Made by a program: the position numbers and the translations under genes. Of a DNA stretch of 64,000 nucleotides, positions 1-8,755 are shown piece by piece. Origin of the DNA: Arthrobacter sp. KBS0703. Its GTDB lineage: Bacteria; Actinomycetota; Actinomycetes; Actinomycetales; Micrococcaceae. Position 1 is the first letter of the stretch, and every line of letters begins with the position of its first letter. Location of the stretch: positions 124,001-188,000 of the forward strand of contig NZ_MVDG02000001.1 in NCBI RefSeq assembly GCF_002008315.2. Reading direction: 5' to 3'. The notes under the pieces were generated by a model. The model did no database searches. It was not told the DNA's origin and worked only from the letters and a program-made list of their open reading frames with translations.

Positions 1-16
1 CAGCCGAGGGGGAGCC

Positions 17-155
17 ATGACCATTCCGCCAGTGCACGAACCCGACCCGTTCCCGCCGGAACCTGGCCCCGATCCCATTCCGCCGGATCCTTCGCGACCC
101 GCGCCGCCAAGCCCTTTCCCCGCCCCTGAGCCGCCGGTGTCTCTTATACACATCT
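17..155 (+). pseudogene. Start of a proline-rich small protein, cut by adapter sequence
   Basis: An ATG follows a good ribosome site (GAGGGGGAG, 5 bases upstream). It opens a frame rich in Pro, Asp and Glu with repeated P-x-P-x-P units over about 40 residues. The frame then enters the adapter sequence at 138, and what follows is no longer proline-rich in a convincing way. The true C-terminus is therefore unknown. I do not recognise the family. It could be a short proline-rich cytoplasmic peptide or a low-complexity linker. Confidence 0.35.
138..155 (-). other. Nextera/Tn5 mosaic-end adapter remnant
   Basis: TGTCTCTTATACACATCT matches 18 of the 19 bases of the Tn5 mosaic end used in Nextera libraries, and the next bases (CCG) continue as in the read-2 adapter. 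It is AT-rich in a very GC-rich setting. This is a library or assembly artefact, not a biological feature. Confidence 0.93.
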
Positions 156-350
156 CCGCTGCCGGTGCCGGACCCGGGGCCGGCTCCGCTGCGCCCGGAC
201 CCGACCCGCAGCTAAGAACCCGTCCACCCGCAGTCCACAACGCGGGGGCACGTACCGCTGGATCCGCAGGATCTAGGCTCATCCGTGCCCCCGCGTTGCC
301 GTGTTTGCGGCAATACCCAAGCCGCGCCGCGGGAAGCCGCAATCAGGAAC

Positions 351-389
351 GTGACGCAATATTCGGCCTTCGTCTGTTATCTGCGTCAC
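351..389. promoter_or_regulatory. Inverted repeat upstream of the STAS-like gene
   Basis: GTGACGCA at 351-358 is matched by TGCGTCAC at 382-389, a perfect 8-base inverted repeat with a 23-base spacer. It ends about 60 bases before the likely start of the next gene. It could be a regulator site or a hairpin. Nothing else is seen between 156 and 450. Confidence 0.25.
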
Positions 390-450
390 ATGCGGGTTAG
401 GGTAGTTGTCGGTCGCAGCGTCGCGGCCGTGCATGAGGGGAGTAGTTTTC

Positions 451-789
451 TTGAACCACAAGCTCAAGGTTTTAGTCCGGGTGGACCTCGATTGCGGCGA
501 AGCTCAGGTCGCCGCCCAGGGACATGTAACCGCCCAAAGCATCCAGGCCCTTTACGTCGTCATGAAGCGCGCCAACCACCTCCGGCAGGGCCTCCAGCTC
601 GTTGTGGACGTCTCCCACGCGCGCGTCGAGCCGTCCGCTCTTGAACAGCTCCGGGAATGCTCCGAAACGCACCACCTGCCGCGGTCCATCGACCCGTCGC
701 AGTCCGAATGCAACGTCCGCGTTCTGGCACCGTCAGACGCCGGTGCTCGAACCATTGCGGGCAGGGTTCCGGCAGCCGCGGCTGCTTGA
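451..789 (+). CDS. Small STAS-like (anti-sigma antagonist-like) protein
   Basis: The product is about 112 residues. I chose TTG at 451 because GAGGGGAG lies 8 bases upstream; an in-frame ATG at 433 has no clear site. The layout resembles a STAS domain: a short beta-strand start, the G-H-V-T-A-Q-S turn where STAS proteins have G-x-L-T, a helix, the strand and loop L-V-V-D-V-S-H-A with V-E-P-S-A, then a helix. STAS proteins act in partner-switching control of sigma factors, but no anti-sigma partner is adjacent. The C-terminal 35 residues look disordered. The assignment rests on pattern only and is tentative. Confidence 0.5.
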   Translation: MNHKLKVLVRVDLDCGEAQVAAQGHVTAQSIQALYVVMKRANHLRQGLQLVVDVSHARVEPSALEQLRECSETHHLPRSIDPSQSECNVRVLAPSDAGARTIAGRVPAAAAA

Positions 790-996
790 TACGCCGGCTG
801 TCGCTGTTTGCCCGGGCCGCCGTTACTCGGCGGCGGGCAACTCAGCCGGAAAGTCAGCCCTCCAGAACGAAACCTTTTCCAGGACGCAGGCCTTGCAGGA
901 AGTAAGCCCTGGGGCCGTGTCCGGGATATTTATCGTGTGGCATGGTCTGCGCGCGGGAGTCTCAGCGTCGAGGCTTTATCGCGCCGGCCGCCGTCG

Positions 997-2748
997 TCAT
1001 TTTTCCGGATTCGGGTTCTTCACGTCGCGTGAGCCGATGTCCGCCGCGCCGAGAACCTCGGCGGCCGGGGAGTGCGTCGTCTCGTGTTCGCGCACCCGCA
1101 GCTCCGGGTGGTGCAGGTCCAAGGCCGGGCGCTCCGAGCGGATGCGCGGCAGGGACGTGAAGTTGTGGCGTGGCGGCGGGCAGGACGTTGCCCACTCCAG
1201 CGACGCACCGAAGCCCCAGGGATCATCCACTTCAACCCGCTCGGCGCGGCGGGAGGTGATGAAGACGTTCCAGAAGAACGGGATCATGGACGCCCCCAGC
1301 AGGTACGAGCCGAAGCTGGAGAACTGGTTCATCCACGTGAAGTTGTCCTGCGGCATGTAGTCCGCGTAGCGGCGCGGCATGCCTTCAACGCCGAGCCAGT
1401 GCTGGATCAGGAACGTGCCGTGGAAGCCGAGGAACAGCATCCAGAAGTGGATTTTGCCGAGGCGCTCGTTGAGCATCTTGCCCGTCCACTTCGGCCACCA
1501 GAAGTAGAAGCCGGCGAACATCGCGAACACCACGGTGCCGAACACCACGTAGTGGAAGTGCGCCACCACGAAGTAGGAATCGGAGACGTGGAAGTCCAGC
1601 GGCGGGGAGGACAGGATGATGCCGGTCAGGCCGCCGAAGAGGAACGTGACCAGGAAGCCCAGGCTCCACAGCATGGGGGTCTCGAACGTCAGCGAGCCGC
1701 CCCACATGGTGCCGATCCAGTTGAAGAACTTCACGCCCGTGGGCACCGCGATGAGCATGGTCATGAATGCGAAGAACGGCAGCAGCACCGAGCCGGTGAC
1801 GTACATGTGGTGCGCCCACACGGTCACGGACAGCGCGGCGATGGCGATCGTCGCGTAGACCAGGCCCTTGTACCCGAAGATCGGCTTGCGGCTGAAGACC
1901 GGGAAAATTTCCGAGACGATGCCGAAGAACGGCAGCGCGATGATGTAGACCTCGGGGTGGCCGAAGAACCAGAACAGGTGCTGCCAGAGCACGGCCCCGC
2001 CGTTCTCCGGATCGTAGATGTGGGCGCCGAAGCGGCGGTCGGCCCCGACGGCGAACAGGGCGGCGGCCAGCGGCGGGAAGGCCATGATGACCAGGACCGC
2101 CGTGACCAGCGTGTTCCAGCTGAAGATGGGCACGCGCCACATGGTCATGCCCGGGGCGCGCATGCAGATGATGGTGGTGATGAAGTTGACCGCGCCCAGG
2201 ATGGTGCCGAAACCGGAGAGCGCCAGCCCAAAGACCCACAGGTCACCGCCCACACCCGGGGTGAAGGTGGTGTTGTGCAGCGGAGCGTAGGCGAACCAGC
2301 CGAACGATGCCGCGCCCTGCGGGGTGATGAAGCCGGACATCGCGATGGTCGACCCGAAGAGGAAGAGCCAGAAGGCCAGTGCATTCAGCCGCGGGAAGGC
2401 GACGTCGGGGGCACCGATCTGCAGGGGCATGATGACGTTGGCGAACCCGGCGAACAGCGGGGTGGCGAACATGAGCAGCATGACCGTGCCGTGCATGGTG
2501 AACAGCTGGTTGTACTGTTCCTTCGTCACCAGGATCTGCATGCCGGGTTCGAACAGTTCGGCGCGGATGAGCAGTGCCATCACGCCGCCGAGGAGGAAGA
2601 AGATAAACGAGGCGATCAGGTACATGTACCCGATGGTCTTGTGGTCGGTGGAGGTGATCCACTTGACCACCATGTTGCCTTTTTTGAGGGGCACCACGCG
2701 GGGAGCTGCAGTAGCAGTTAGTCCTGCTGGGTGCTGATATGCGGTCAT
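997..2748 (-). CDS. ctaD: Cytochrome c oxidase subunit I (aa3 type)
   Basis: A 583-residue integral membrane protein with about 12 membrane segments, the catalytic subunit of the heme-copper oxidase that reduces O2 to water and pumps protons. Visible marks are the heme-ligand region T-M-H-G-T-V-M, the CuB motif H-P-E-V-Y with its cross-linked Tyr, the His pair in A-H-H-M-Y, and the heme a3/a region V-A-H-F-H-Y-V. The start at 2748 has GGGGAG 8 bases upstream; an earlier in-frame ATG at 2778 is less likely. No ctaC, ctaE or qcr genes are nearby, so this is probably an extra, separately placed copy that uses subunits encoded elsewhere. Confidence 0.95.
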   Translation of the reverse strand: MTAYQHPAGLTATAAPRVVPLKKGNMVVKWITSTDHKTIGYMYLIASFIFFLLGGVMALLIRAELFEPGMQILVTKEQYNQLFTMHGTVMLLMFATPLFAGFANVIMPLQIGAPDVAFPRLNALAFWLFLFGSTIAMSGFITPQGAASFGWFAYAPLHNTTFTPGVGGDLWVFGLALSGFGTILGAVNFITTIICMRAPGMTMWRVPIFSWNTLVTAVLVIMAFPPLAAALFAVGADRRFGAHIYDPENGGAVLWQHLFWFFGHPEVYIIALPFFGIVSEIFPVFSRKPIFGYKGLVYATIAIAALSVTVWAHHMYVTGSVLLPFFAFMTMLIAVPTGVKFFNWIGTMWGGSLTFETPMLWSLGFLVTFLFGGLTGIILSSPPLDFHVSDSYFVVAHFHYVVFGTVVFAMFAGFYFWWPKWTGKMLNERLGKIHFWMLFLGFHGTFLIQHWLGVEGMPRRYADYMPQDNFTWMNQFSSFGSYLLGASMIPFFWNVFITSRRAERVEVDDPWGFGASLEWATSCPPPRHNFTSLPRIRSERPALDLHHPELRVREHETTHSPAAEVLGAADIGSRDVKNPNPEK

Positions 2749-2881
2749 CGTCTGCCACTCCCCGGCTTCGCGCTTCAACGCCCCTTGTCAGGGGCTGAGG
2801 TGCCGGCCGGACCGTGGGCGGTTCGCTGAACCGACGGCATCAGGATAGCCCCGGGCGGCACCCCGGCAAAAGGGCAAACGT

Positions 2882-3346
2882 TCAGTGCCCGGTCACTGGT
2901 CCGCGCACGGTGGAGCTTTGGCGGGACAGAAGCAGCGCCGCAGCGATCATGCCGACGCCCAACAGGAAATGGAGCCAGTTGTCCGCGGTGTTGACCGGGA
3001 CAAAGTTGGCCGCCGTCTCGTGGCCGATCAGCAAGCCGTAAATCCACAGGACCAAGTAGACGATTCCGCCGTACAGGAGGAAGTTCTTTGCCTGCCCAGC
3101 AGTGCGGCCCATGAGGATGCCGGCCACGCCGAAGAGCATGTGGACGATGTTGTGCAGGATGGAAACCTGGAAGACGCCCAGAAGCATTGCTTCGGACAAA
3201 TGCCCGGCCAAGCCCAGCGAACCGTAGTTGGTGGTTATTCCGGGGATGAAACCAAGGATGCCAAAGAGCAGGAATACTGCCCCGACAGCCTGGGACGCCA
3301 GCTGCATGCGGGACCTTGCACCAGCCGTGTGATGGGTAGTAGCCAT
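2882..3346 (-). CDS. DUF4383 membrane protein
   Basis: A 154-residue protein with four hydrophobic segments. The pattern F-G-I-L-G-F-I-P-G-I-T, then L-G-V-F-Q-V-S-I-L-H-N-I-V-H and L-L-G-V-G-M-I, is typical of DUF4383 proteins of actinobacteria. Function is unknown. The start is fixed by AAAGGAGAGGG just upstream of ATG 3346. It lies 28 bases downstream of the zinc-ribbon gene and upstream of ctaD on the same strand, so the three may be co-transcribed. Conserved His residues in the second segment could bind metal, but this is a guess. Confidence 0.85.
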   Translation of the reverse strand: MATTHHTAGARSRMQLASQAVGAVFLLFGILGFIPGITTNYGSLGLAGHLSEAMLLGVFQVSILHNIVHMLFGVAGILMGRTAGQAKNFLLYGGIVYLVLWIYGLLIGHETAANFVPVNTADNWLHFLLGVGMIAAALLLSRQSSTVRGPVTGH

Positions 3347-3374
3347 TTTGCCCTCTCCTTTGTTGTTGGCCGGA

Positions 3375-3797
3375 TCAGTCCGGCACTTCCATCTGGAACC
3401 CGCAGCCGCAGCGCAGCAGCCGTGTGGGTAGATGGACATCGTGAATGGTGTGGTGCCGGGCCAGCTCATGGCCGTAGATGCTGCTGGTTCCGGAGCTCAC
3501 GGAGACCATCGGGGTTGCGCAGTGGAAGTATTCACCGCCGAACTGCAGGACGCCGATCACCTGGCCGTGGCGGTTCAGGACGGCGGCGACGTCGTGGACG
3601 TTTGCCGGGTGGGCATAGAAGAAGTCGCATTCAACGCACGTGTAGGACACATCCACCAGGCCTTTTTGCGGCGGATGCAAGGCCTCAATGGATTCGACGA
3701 TCAGATGTTCGTCCGTCCGGCATTCGGGGCACCATAAACGATCACCGGACGGGCGGTGCGCCCCGCCTGGGAGGTGCGCGTTGGAGATGGTCGACAT
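3375..3797 (-). CDS. Zinc-ribbon protein of unknown function
   Basis: A 140-residue soluble protein with three Cys pairs: W-C-P-E-C near residue 22, T-C-V-E-C near 53 and R-C-G-C-G near the C-terminus. The first two CxxC knuckles are spaced like a zinc ribbon and the last may complete a second site. A small domain containing G-G-E-Y-F-H-C lies between them. No enzyme motif is recognised. It is the first gene of a likely operon with the DUF4383 gene and ctaD, so a role in oxidase assembly or redox sensing is possible but only inferred. Confidence 0.6.
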   Translation of the reverse strand: MSTISNAHLPGGAHRPSGDRLWCPECRTDEHLIVESIEALHPPQKGLVDVSYTCVECDFFYAHPANVHDVAAVLNRHGQVIGVLQFGGEYFHCATPMVSVSSGTSSIYGHELARHHTIHDVHLPTRLLRCGCGFQMEVPD

Positions 3798-4350
3798 CGA
3801 CGGGCTCCTATTATTTGGGCGTCTTTGCCCCGACTTTTTGAGGTCAATCCCACGCTTAAAATAACCCCGGCCCGCCCGGCAAACAAGAGCCGCCGGCCCC
3901 TTGCTGAAGCCCGGAAATCCAGGGCCGGCGCCGGCCGCCGGGGCGCCGGCAATCCCGGAAAAATGCTTGCGAACAGTTCATTCCGGTGCTATAAAAAATT
4001 TATACCAGCGGGCATAGATCAGCTGGTATGGAACGGGAGGTTCCGAACTTTCAAGTTGGCTGCCACATGGGGCGGTTAGCCCGGGAGCACGCCACCGCGC
4101 TTGATAGCGCATCGGCAGCAATGTCCGGAAGCCTCCCGCCAGGACGGCCCGCCGGCCATAGGGCCGGGGGCCGTCCCTATGCCCAGCCCTCTCGCCGATG
4201 TCACCCGCGTCTGCGGCTGATCGCGTCCTACTACTGACACTCTTCGCTAATTTGGATACGCTGGAGGCAGGTCTCCGGGCTGCAGAGAGGTCACAGATAG
4301 TCGACTTTGCTGCACCTGTTCTGCGGGCACGTCCAGGCAGGAGCAACCAA
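3798..4350. other. Divergent intergenic region with AT-rich palindromes
   Basis: There is no convincing gene in these 553 bases between two divergent genes. It holds an AT-rich palindrome, TATAAA-AAA-TTTATA, at 3990-4004, overlapped by the perfect inverted repeat ATACCAGC (4002-4009) / GCTGGTAT (4022-4029). Closer to the binding-protein gene is a possible promoter. The pattern suggests a regulator site shared by the two directions. Confidence 0.4.
4234..4262 (+). promoter_or_regulatory. Possible promoter of the solute-binding protein gene
   Basis: CTGACA (4234-4239) and TACGCT (4257-4262) lie 17 bases apart, close to the -35/-10 pattern of a housekeeping sigma factor, about 90 bases before the GTG start at 4351. 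This is recognised by eye only. Confidence 0.3.
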
Positions 4351-5766
4351 GTGAATGGGACGAGGCGCCGGGCCAAGGCCGGATTCGCTTCTGCAATTTC
4401 GCTGGTGGCAGCCTTGATGGTGGGTTGTACGCCAAACGAGGGGCGGCAGCCTAACCCCGGTGAGAATGAACCTCACGTCATCACCGTCTGGACCACGGAA
4501 ACGCTTCCGGACCGCATGGCCAAGTCCCGTGCAATCGTCGAACGCTTCACCGCCGCCACGGGCGTGACCGTGGACCTTGTGGGAATACCCGCACACCGGT
4601 TCAAGCAGATGGTGGCCTCATCGGCGGCCTCGGGCGACCTCCCTGACGTGATCGGTTCCATTTCGCTGGGCCAGGTCCGGACCCTGGCCGCCAGCGGCCT
4701 GGTGAATGCCGATCTCAATGCCAGCGTCATCCTCGCCCTGGGCGAGCACACGTGGTCCCCGCGTGCGCTGGAACTGACCAGGGAAGGCGGCAAGCAGCTG
4801 TCCGTTCCCGATTCCTCCTGGCAGCACCTCCTGTACTACCGGAAGGACCTGTTCGCCCAGGCGGGGCTGGCGGCACCCAAGACGTACGCAGACATCATGG
4901 CGGCCGCAAAGAAGCTTGACACCCCCCAAATGGCGGGCTTCGTCGCAGCCAACAAACCCGGCCAGGCATTCACCCAGCAGTCCTTCGAGCACATCGCGCA
5001 GGGAAACGGCTGCGAAATGGTCAACGCCAAGAACGGCATCACATTCGAGAGTCCACAATGCGTGGCTGCGCTCGCGTTCTACCGCGACATACTGAAGAAC
5101 TACTCCGGGCCCGGGCTCCAGGACATTGACACGGTCCGGAACGCGTACTTCTCCGGCAAGGCAGCGATGGCCGTCTGGCCCACGATGATGCTGGACGAAT
5201 TGGCGGGACTCCGCACCGACGCCAAACCCAGTTGCCCGGAGTGCACGTCAGATCCCGGCTTCCTGGCCAGGAACACCGGAGTGGTGGCCGGCATCCTCGG
5301 TCCAAGTGGCAAGCAGCCGGCCCAGTTCGGCGAGATCACGTCCTGGACCATCACCAAAGACTCGGACGCGGATCCCGCCCGCCGGTTCGTGGAATACGTC
5401 ATGAGCGACGGGTACGCTGACTGGCTCGCGATCGTCCCGGAGGAGCGCCTTCCGGTCCGTGCCGGCAGCCCCGGCAAGCCTGCTGAATTCACCGACGCGT
5501 GGAAGACCATGCCGGTGGGGATCGGCAAACAGGAACCGCTGGGCAAGTTCTACTCGCAGGACGTGCTTGCCGTGCTGCTGCAGGGTGCCGAAGAGGTCAG
5601 GCACTGGGGCATCATCCAGGGCCAAGGCGATCTTGCCGGCGCCGCGCTGACGGAACTGCCCATCGCCAAGGCAGTCGGCGACGTCACGACCGGCAGAGCC
5701 GAGCCCAAGGCGGCGGCGCAAAAGGCCGCAGCATCCCTGCGCTCGATTCTCGGCTCCGTGAAGTGA
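4351..5766 (+). CDS. Extracellular solute-binding lipoprotein (ABC sugar-type)
   Basis: A 471-residue family 1 solute-binding protein. The start is GTG 4351 with AGGAG 8 bases upstream. The N-terminus has basic residues, a hydrophobic stretch and the lipobox L-M-V-G-C, so it should be a membrane-anchored lipoprotein. After that come the typical V-I-T-V-W-T-T-E opening, the F-x-x-A-T-G-V-x-V segment, the D-L-P-D-V block and a later region of F-x-x-G-K-A-A-M-A-V-W-P. Such proteins deliver sugars or glycerol phosphodiesters to ABC permeases. No permease or ATPase gene is adjacent, so this is an orphan binding protein and its substrate cannot be read from the context. Confidence 0.88.
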   Translation: MNGTRRRAKAGFASAISLVAALMVGCTPNEGRQPNPGENEPHVITVWTTETLPDRMAKSRAIVERFTAATGVTVDLVGIPAHRFKQMVASSAASGDLPDVIGSISLGQVRTLAASGLVNADLNASVILALGEHTWSPRALELTREGGKQLSVPDSSWQHLLYYRKDLFAQAGLAAPKTYADIMAAAKKLDTPQMAGFVAANKPGQAFTQQSFEHIAQGNGCEMVNAKNGITFESPQCVAALAFYRDILKNYSGPGLQDIDTVRNAYFSGKAAMAVWPTMMLDELAGLRTDAKPSCPECTSDPGFLARNTGVVAGILGPSGKQPAQFGEITSWTITKDSDADPARRFVEYVMSDGYADWLAIVPEERLPVRAGSPGKPAEFTDAWKTMPVGIGKQEPLGKFYSQDVLAVLLQGAEEVRHWGIIQGQGDLAGAALTELPIAKAVGDVTTGRAEPKAAAQKAAASLRSILGSVK

Positions 5767-5835
5767 TCGTTCCGTGAAGTGATCCGTGAGGCGATGGGCC
5801 TCGACCCGCCCGGTGCCGTGCCCTCCGGGAAACTC

Positions 5836-6810
5836 CTAGGTATTCAGTTCCATCATGAGCGGCGGCAGCTCATCGGCCAGTTCCCGTGCCAGGAAGCCGA
5901 CGCTGCCCAACCTGCTCGCGAGCCGGTCCGCCGCGGCGGCATGAAGGTGGCTGCCCCAGCAGGCGGCCTGCGCGTCGGTGGTGCCCCGGGCCCGGAGCCC
6001 GGCGATGGTCCCGGCCAGGATGTCGCCGCTTCCTGACGTTCCGAGGCCGCCGTATCCGGTGGTGATCTCCCAGCGGTCCGCACCTTCGGGCGCATCCCCG
6101 CCCGGGGGACGCGCGATCACGCCCTGGCAGCTCACCACGGCACGGTACTTCTCCGCTATTTCGACGACGTCGGCGGCAAGGTTGTCGGTGTCCCGCCCCA
6201 GCAGGATCCCGGCTTCGTTGGGGTTCGGTGTGAGGATCAGGCGCCCCGCCCACGGTTCCAGCTCGTCCAGCAGCTGGGGGAGGCAGCCCAGCGCATAGGC
6301 GTCGAGGATCACCGTGGCATGGCCGCCCTTGCCGCCACCTGAGCCGCGTCCCGAGCGAGGCCCCGCGTCCCGCTCCGCTTCCCGCCGAAGGAGTTCGCGC
6401 AGCAGCGCCTCGGTCTCGTCGATGTCGTCCAGGCCAGGCCCGATCAGCACCGCGTCCGCCGACTCCAGGTCCTCAGCCACGGCCTTCAGCCCGGACGCAC
6501 CCACCGACCCGCCGGCGGATTCGGGCAGCCCGGCCACTCCGGCCTCGGGCAGCGTAACGGCCAGCTGCACCGCCACGGACTCCGCCACGGCAAGGGTGAG
6601 CCGGCCCGCTCCCGCCCGGAGCACCGCCGTTCCCGCCAGCAATGCCGCACCCGGAGTGCGCCTGGCCCCGCCGATCACCAGCACCGCGCCGCGGGAATAC
6701 TTGTCCGCGCCAGCGGAGGGGAGCGGCCAACCGCGGAGCAGCGCCGGCGTGATCTGTGCCGGCGTGCTCTGGCCGGGCGAAGCGGACTCAGCGCGGGTGG
6801 ACACTGGCAT
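5836..6810 (-). CDS. nnrD: ADP-dependent NAD(P)H-hydrate dehydratase
   Basis: A 324-residue ribokinase-fold repair enzyme that turns hydrated NAD(P)H back to NAD(P)H using ADP. Visible marks are the early K-Y-S-R-G-x-V-L-V-I-G-G glycine motif, A-V-L-I-G-P-G-L, L-T-P-N-P-N-E-A-G (NPNE region) and the G-S-G-D-I-L-A-G-T-I-A-G motif with its catalytic Asp. It is the dehydratase part only, without the epimerase domain. A Gly/Arg-rich insert near residues 150-165 is unusual. It overlaps the phosphatase gene by 23 bases, so the two are translationally coupled. Confidence 0.92.
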   Translation of the reverse strand: MPVSTRAESASPGQSTPAQITPALLRGWPLPSAGADKYSRGAVLVIGGARRTPGAALLAGTAVLRAGAGRLTLAVAESVAVQLAVTLPEAGVAGLPESAGGSVGASGLKAVAEDLESADAVLIGPGLDDIDETEALLRELLRREAERDAGPRSGRGSGGGKGGHATVILDAYALGCLPQLLDELEPWAGRLILTPNPNEAGILLGRDTDNLAADVVEIAEKYRAVVSCQGVIARPPGGDAPEGADRWEITTGYGGLGTSGSGDILAGTIAGLRARGTTDAQAACWGSHLHAAAADRLASRLGSVGFLARELADELPPLMMELNT

Positions 6811-7618
6811 CCCCCGCGTGCTCGGTCACCTCGACGCCCTGCTGCGTGAGGTGCTCGGCCACGTTGAAGCTCTCCAGCGTCCACGGGCCCACGCCGTCCG
6901 GCCGCACGTACCGGGTGACGGACGCGTTGAGGACAGTGGTGCTCGCCGCGAGGTCCAGGAGTTCATGCTCGGACATGCCTTCCAGGACGTAGCGGAACAG
7001 CAGCACCACGGCATCGTGGCAGACCAGCATCACGCGGTGGCCGCTGCCCAGCGCGTTCAGTTCGCCGAGCACGGACCGCAGCCGCAGCGCCACGTCCGCC
7101 CAGGATTCCCCGCCCGGCGGGCGGTAGTAGAACTTACCCAGCCACCGCCGTCGTTCTGCTTCTTCCGGCAGCCGGTTCTCCACGCCGAGGCGGGTCAGCA
7201 TGTCCAGAATGCCCAGTTCGCGGTCGCGGAGCCGCTCGTCGGTGCGGACGGCAACGGGCCAGCTCGCCGTGCCGACGGCGATTTCGGCCGTCTGGTAGGC
7301 GCGCATGTAGGGCGAGGAAATCACGACGTCGGGACGCAGGTCTTCGGGGACGTCCGCCAGCGCCCGGCCCAGGGCCTGGACCTGTTCGCGCCCTGTGGAG
7401 GACAGCTCGACGTCGGCATCGCGGGCGGGGACATCGATCACGTCCGCTCGGGAATCCTGGGCGGCCGTGGCGGCCACATTGCCCTGGCTCTCGCCGTGCC
7501 GGACCAGGATGAGTTCCACCGCCCCCGCAGTCCAGCCGGCAGGCACGGTTCCGTCATTTACCGCCGTGCCGTTGATTGCCCTGCCGTTGACTGCTCCGTC
7601 ATTGCCCACGATTTCCAC
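6788..7618 (-). CDS. Histidine phosphatase family protein
   Basis: A 276-residue protein of the phosphoglycerate mutase-like superfamily. It has the catalytic motif L-V-R-H-G-E-S near residue 40, the second Arg in S-S-P-Y-M-R-A-Y-Q-T, the acid residue in R-D-R-E-L-G and the second His in L-V-C-H-D-A. The first 30 residues are a low-complexity repeat of Asn-Gly and Ala units and may not be translated; no strong ribosome site decides this. The substrate is unknown. Coupling to nnrD suggests a shared housekeeping transcript. Confidence 0.88.
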   Translation of the reverse strand: MEIVGNDGAVNGRAINGTAVNDGTVPAGWTAGAVELILVRHGESQGNVAATAAQDSRADVIDVPARDADVELSSTGREQVQALGRALADVPEDLRPDVVISSPYMRAYQTAEIAVGTASWPVAVRTDERLRDRELGILDMLTRLGVENRLPEEAERRRWLGKFYYRPPGGESWADVALRLRSVLGELNALGSGHRVMLVCHDAVVLLFRYVLEGMSEHELLDLAASTTVLNASVTRYVRPDGVGPWTLESFNVAEHLTQQGVEVTEHAGDASVHPR

Positions 7619-8351
7619 TCCCCGTTGCCCTAGGCGTGCGAATGCTCCACGTTACTAGCGCCGTACCCGCCCGGCCAGCAAAATATGCCGGCGGACTGAA
7701 ATGTGGGCCGGAAGAATGCACGGTGATTGACCGGCTTTGAGCAACCGGCCCGAAGGCCAAGGGGGCAATTTCGGGGCGGCCAGCCCCACCTTAGGCCACG
7801 CGCCTTGTACCAATGTGTGGATTTCTGGAGTCCAAGGTGATGCGGCTGATACCAACCAGAAATCGCCGGAGCCGGCGCCGGATCCCGCAACCGGCACCGG
7901 TGGTGTTTCGGCAGATGAATGCACAAACCGCCAGGATTTACAGAGGTCTCCGATGCAAGGGTCCGCCTCGTGCGGCGGGTCCAGAGGATACCCGTTGCCC
8001 CCTTGGGGCAACGGGCAACGGGTATGGACACCCCGGGTAGGGGTCGCTGCGGCCGCCTCGTGTAAGGCGAACCGCTCAGCTGCACTGACCAAGCCGAGTA
8101 CGGCTCGGGGCCGGACGTTGATTTCATCCGGCGCGAGTCGGGCATCGGATTCTTCGACCGCGCTGAAGTCCGCTCCCTCTGCACAAATCCGGTGGTTGCC
8201 TCAGGGGTTTGCCGGGGCCGTTCTGGGGTCGCGGCTACCGGGCGAGGCGTAATTAGCAGGATGTCCACCGTGCGGAGCCGGCACATGCGACCGCGCCGGA
8301 CTGGACGTCCAACGGGATGGGGGATCCGGTGGTCCGCTATTACCGGCCTCG
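7619..8351. other. Stretch of about 730 bases without a convincing gene
   Basis: Open frames here lack ribosome sites and show no recognisable family. Codon preference is poor in all frames. The stretch holds the strong hairpin at 7988-8025 and leads into a decayed IS110 transposase. It looks like the remains of inserted DNA. Confidence 0.5.
7988..8025. repeat. Two mutually exclusive hairpins
   Basis: CCCGTTGCCCC (7991-8001) pairs with GGGGCAACGGG (8005-8015). The same left arm, extended as ATACCCGTTGCCC (7988-8000), pairs perfectly with GGGCAACGGGTAT (8013-8025). Only one of the two can form at a time. No T-run follows, and no gene that they could control is evident. Confidence 0.6.
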
Positions 8352-8640
8352 TCCAAGCCTGGCTTCGGACCGGTCCTGACCGCCGAATTCCTAGGCGCCA
8401 CCGGCGGAGACCCGATCGTCTTCGAAACCACGAACCGGTTCGCTGGCGTCGTCTGCTGCAGGACTTCTATCTCCGCGCTCTCGGTGGTGAAAAGCTGCGT
8501 CGCCTCACGTGGCTATGACGACCGCAAACGCGGCGATGGCAAGCCCACATTCAAGCGCTGCCGTCCCTGGCCCAGGGCCGAGTGAACGTCCTCCGGGCAG
8601 TGCTCCGTGACGGGCACTTACTACGGTCCGGTTCCGAGCA
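8352..8640 (+). pseudogene. Decayed IS110-family transposase, C-terminal part
   Basis: One frame from 8352 gives S-K-P-G-F-G-P-V-L-T-A-E-F-L, like the P-G-x-G-x-x-x-A-x-x-L helix-hairpin region of IS110 transposases, then Y-D-D-R-K-R-G-D-G-K. It stops at 8583-8585. A second frame overlapping from about 8550 gives H-I-Q-A-L-P-S-L-A-Q-G-R-V-N-V-L-R-A-V-L-R-D-G, the usual IS110 C-terminal helix. The N-terminal DEDD nuclease half is missing. The piece is non-functional and its element ends are not recognisable. Confidence 0.65.
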
Positions 8641-8755
8641 CGGGAGCGCAGCTGGCTGCCTGAGCCGCTGCCCGGACAGCTTATTCAACTCATCTCCGCC
8701 CAACTAATCCACCGAACCTACCGGCCAAGACAAGACCCGGCTTTGCCACTCGGTG

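Noticed and set aside
1072..2721. Long plus-strand reading frame (549 codons) rich in His, Glu and Arg
   Set aside because: It is the antisense of ctaD; its composition is the usual shadow of a GC-rich membrane gene and it has no ribosome site.
7737..8252. 171-codon plus-strand frame in the gene-poor region
   Set aside because: No ribosome site, Ser/Arg/Ala-rich composition and no recognisable domain; it spans the hairpin at 7988-8025.
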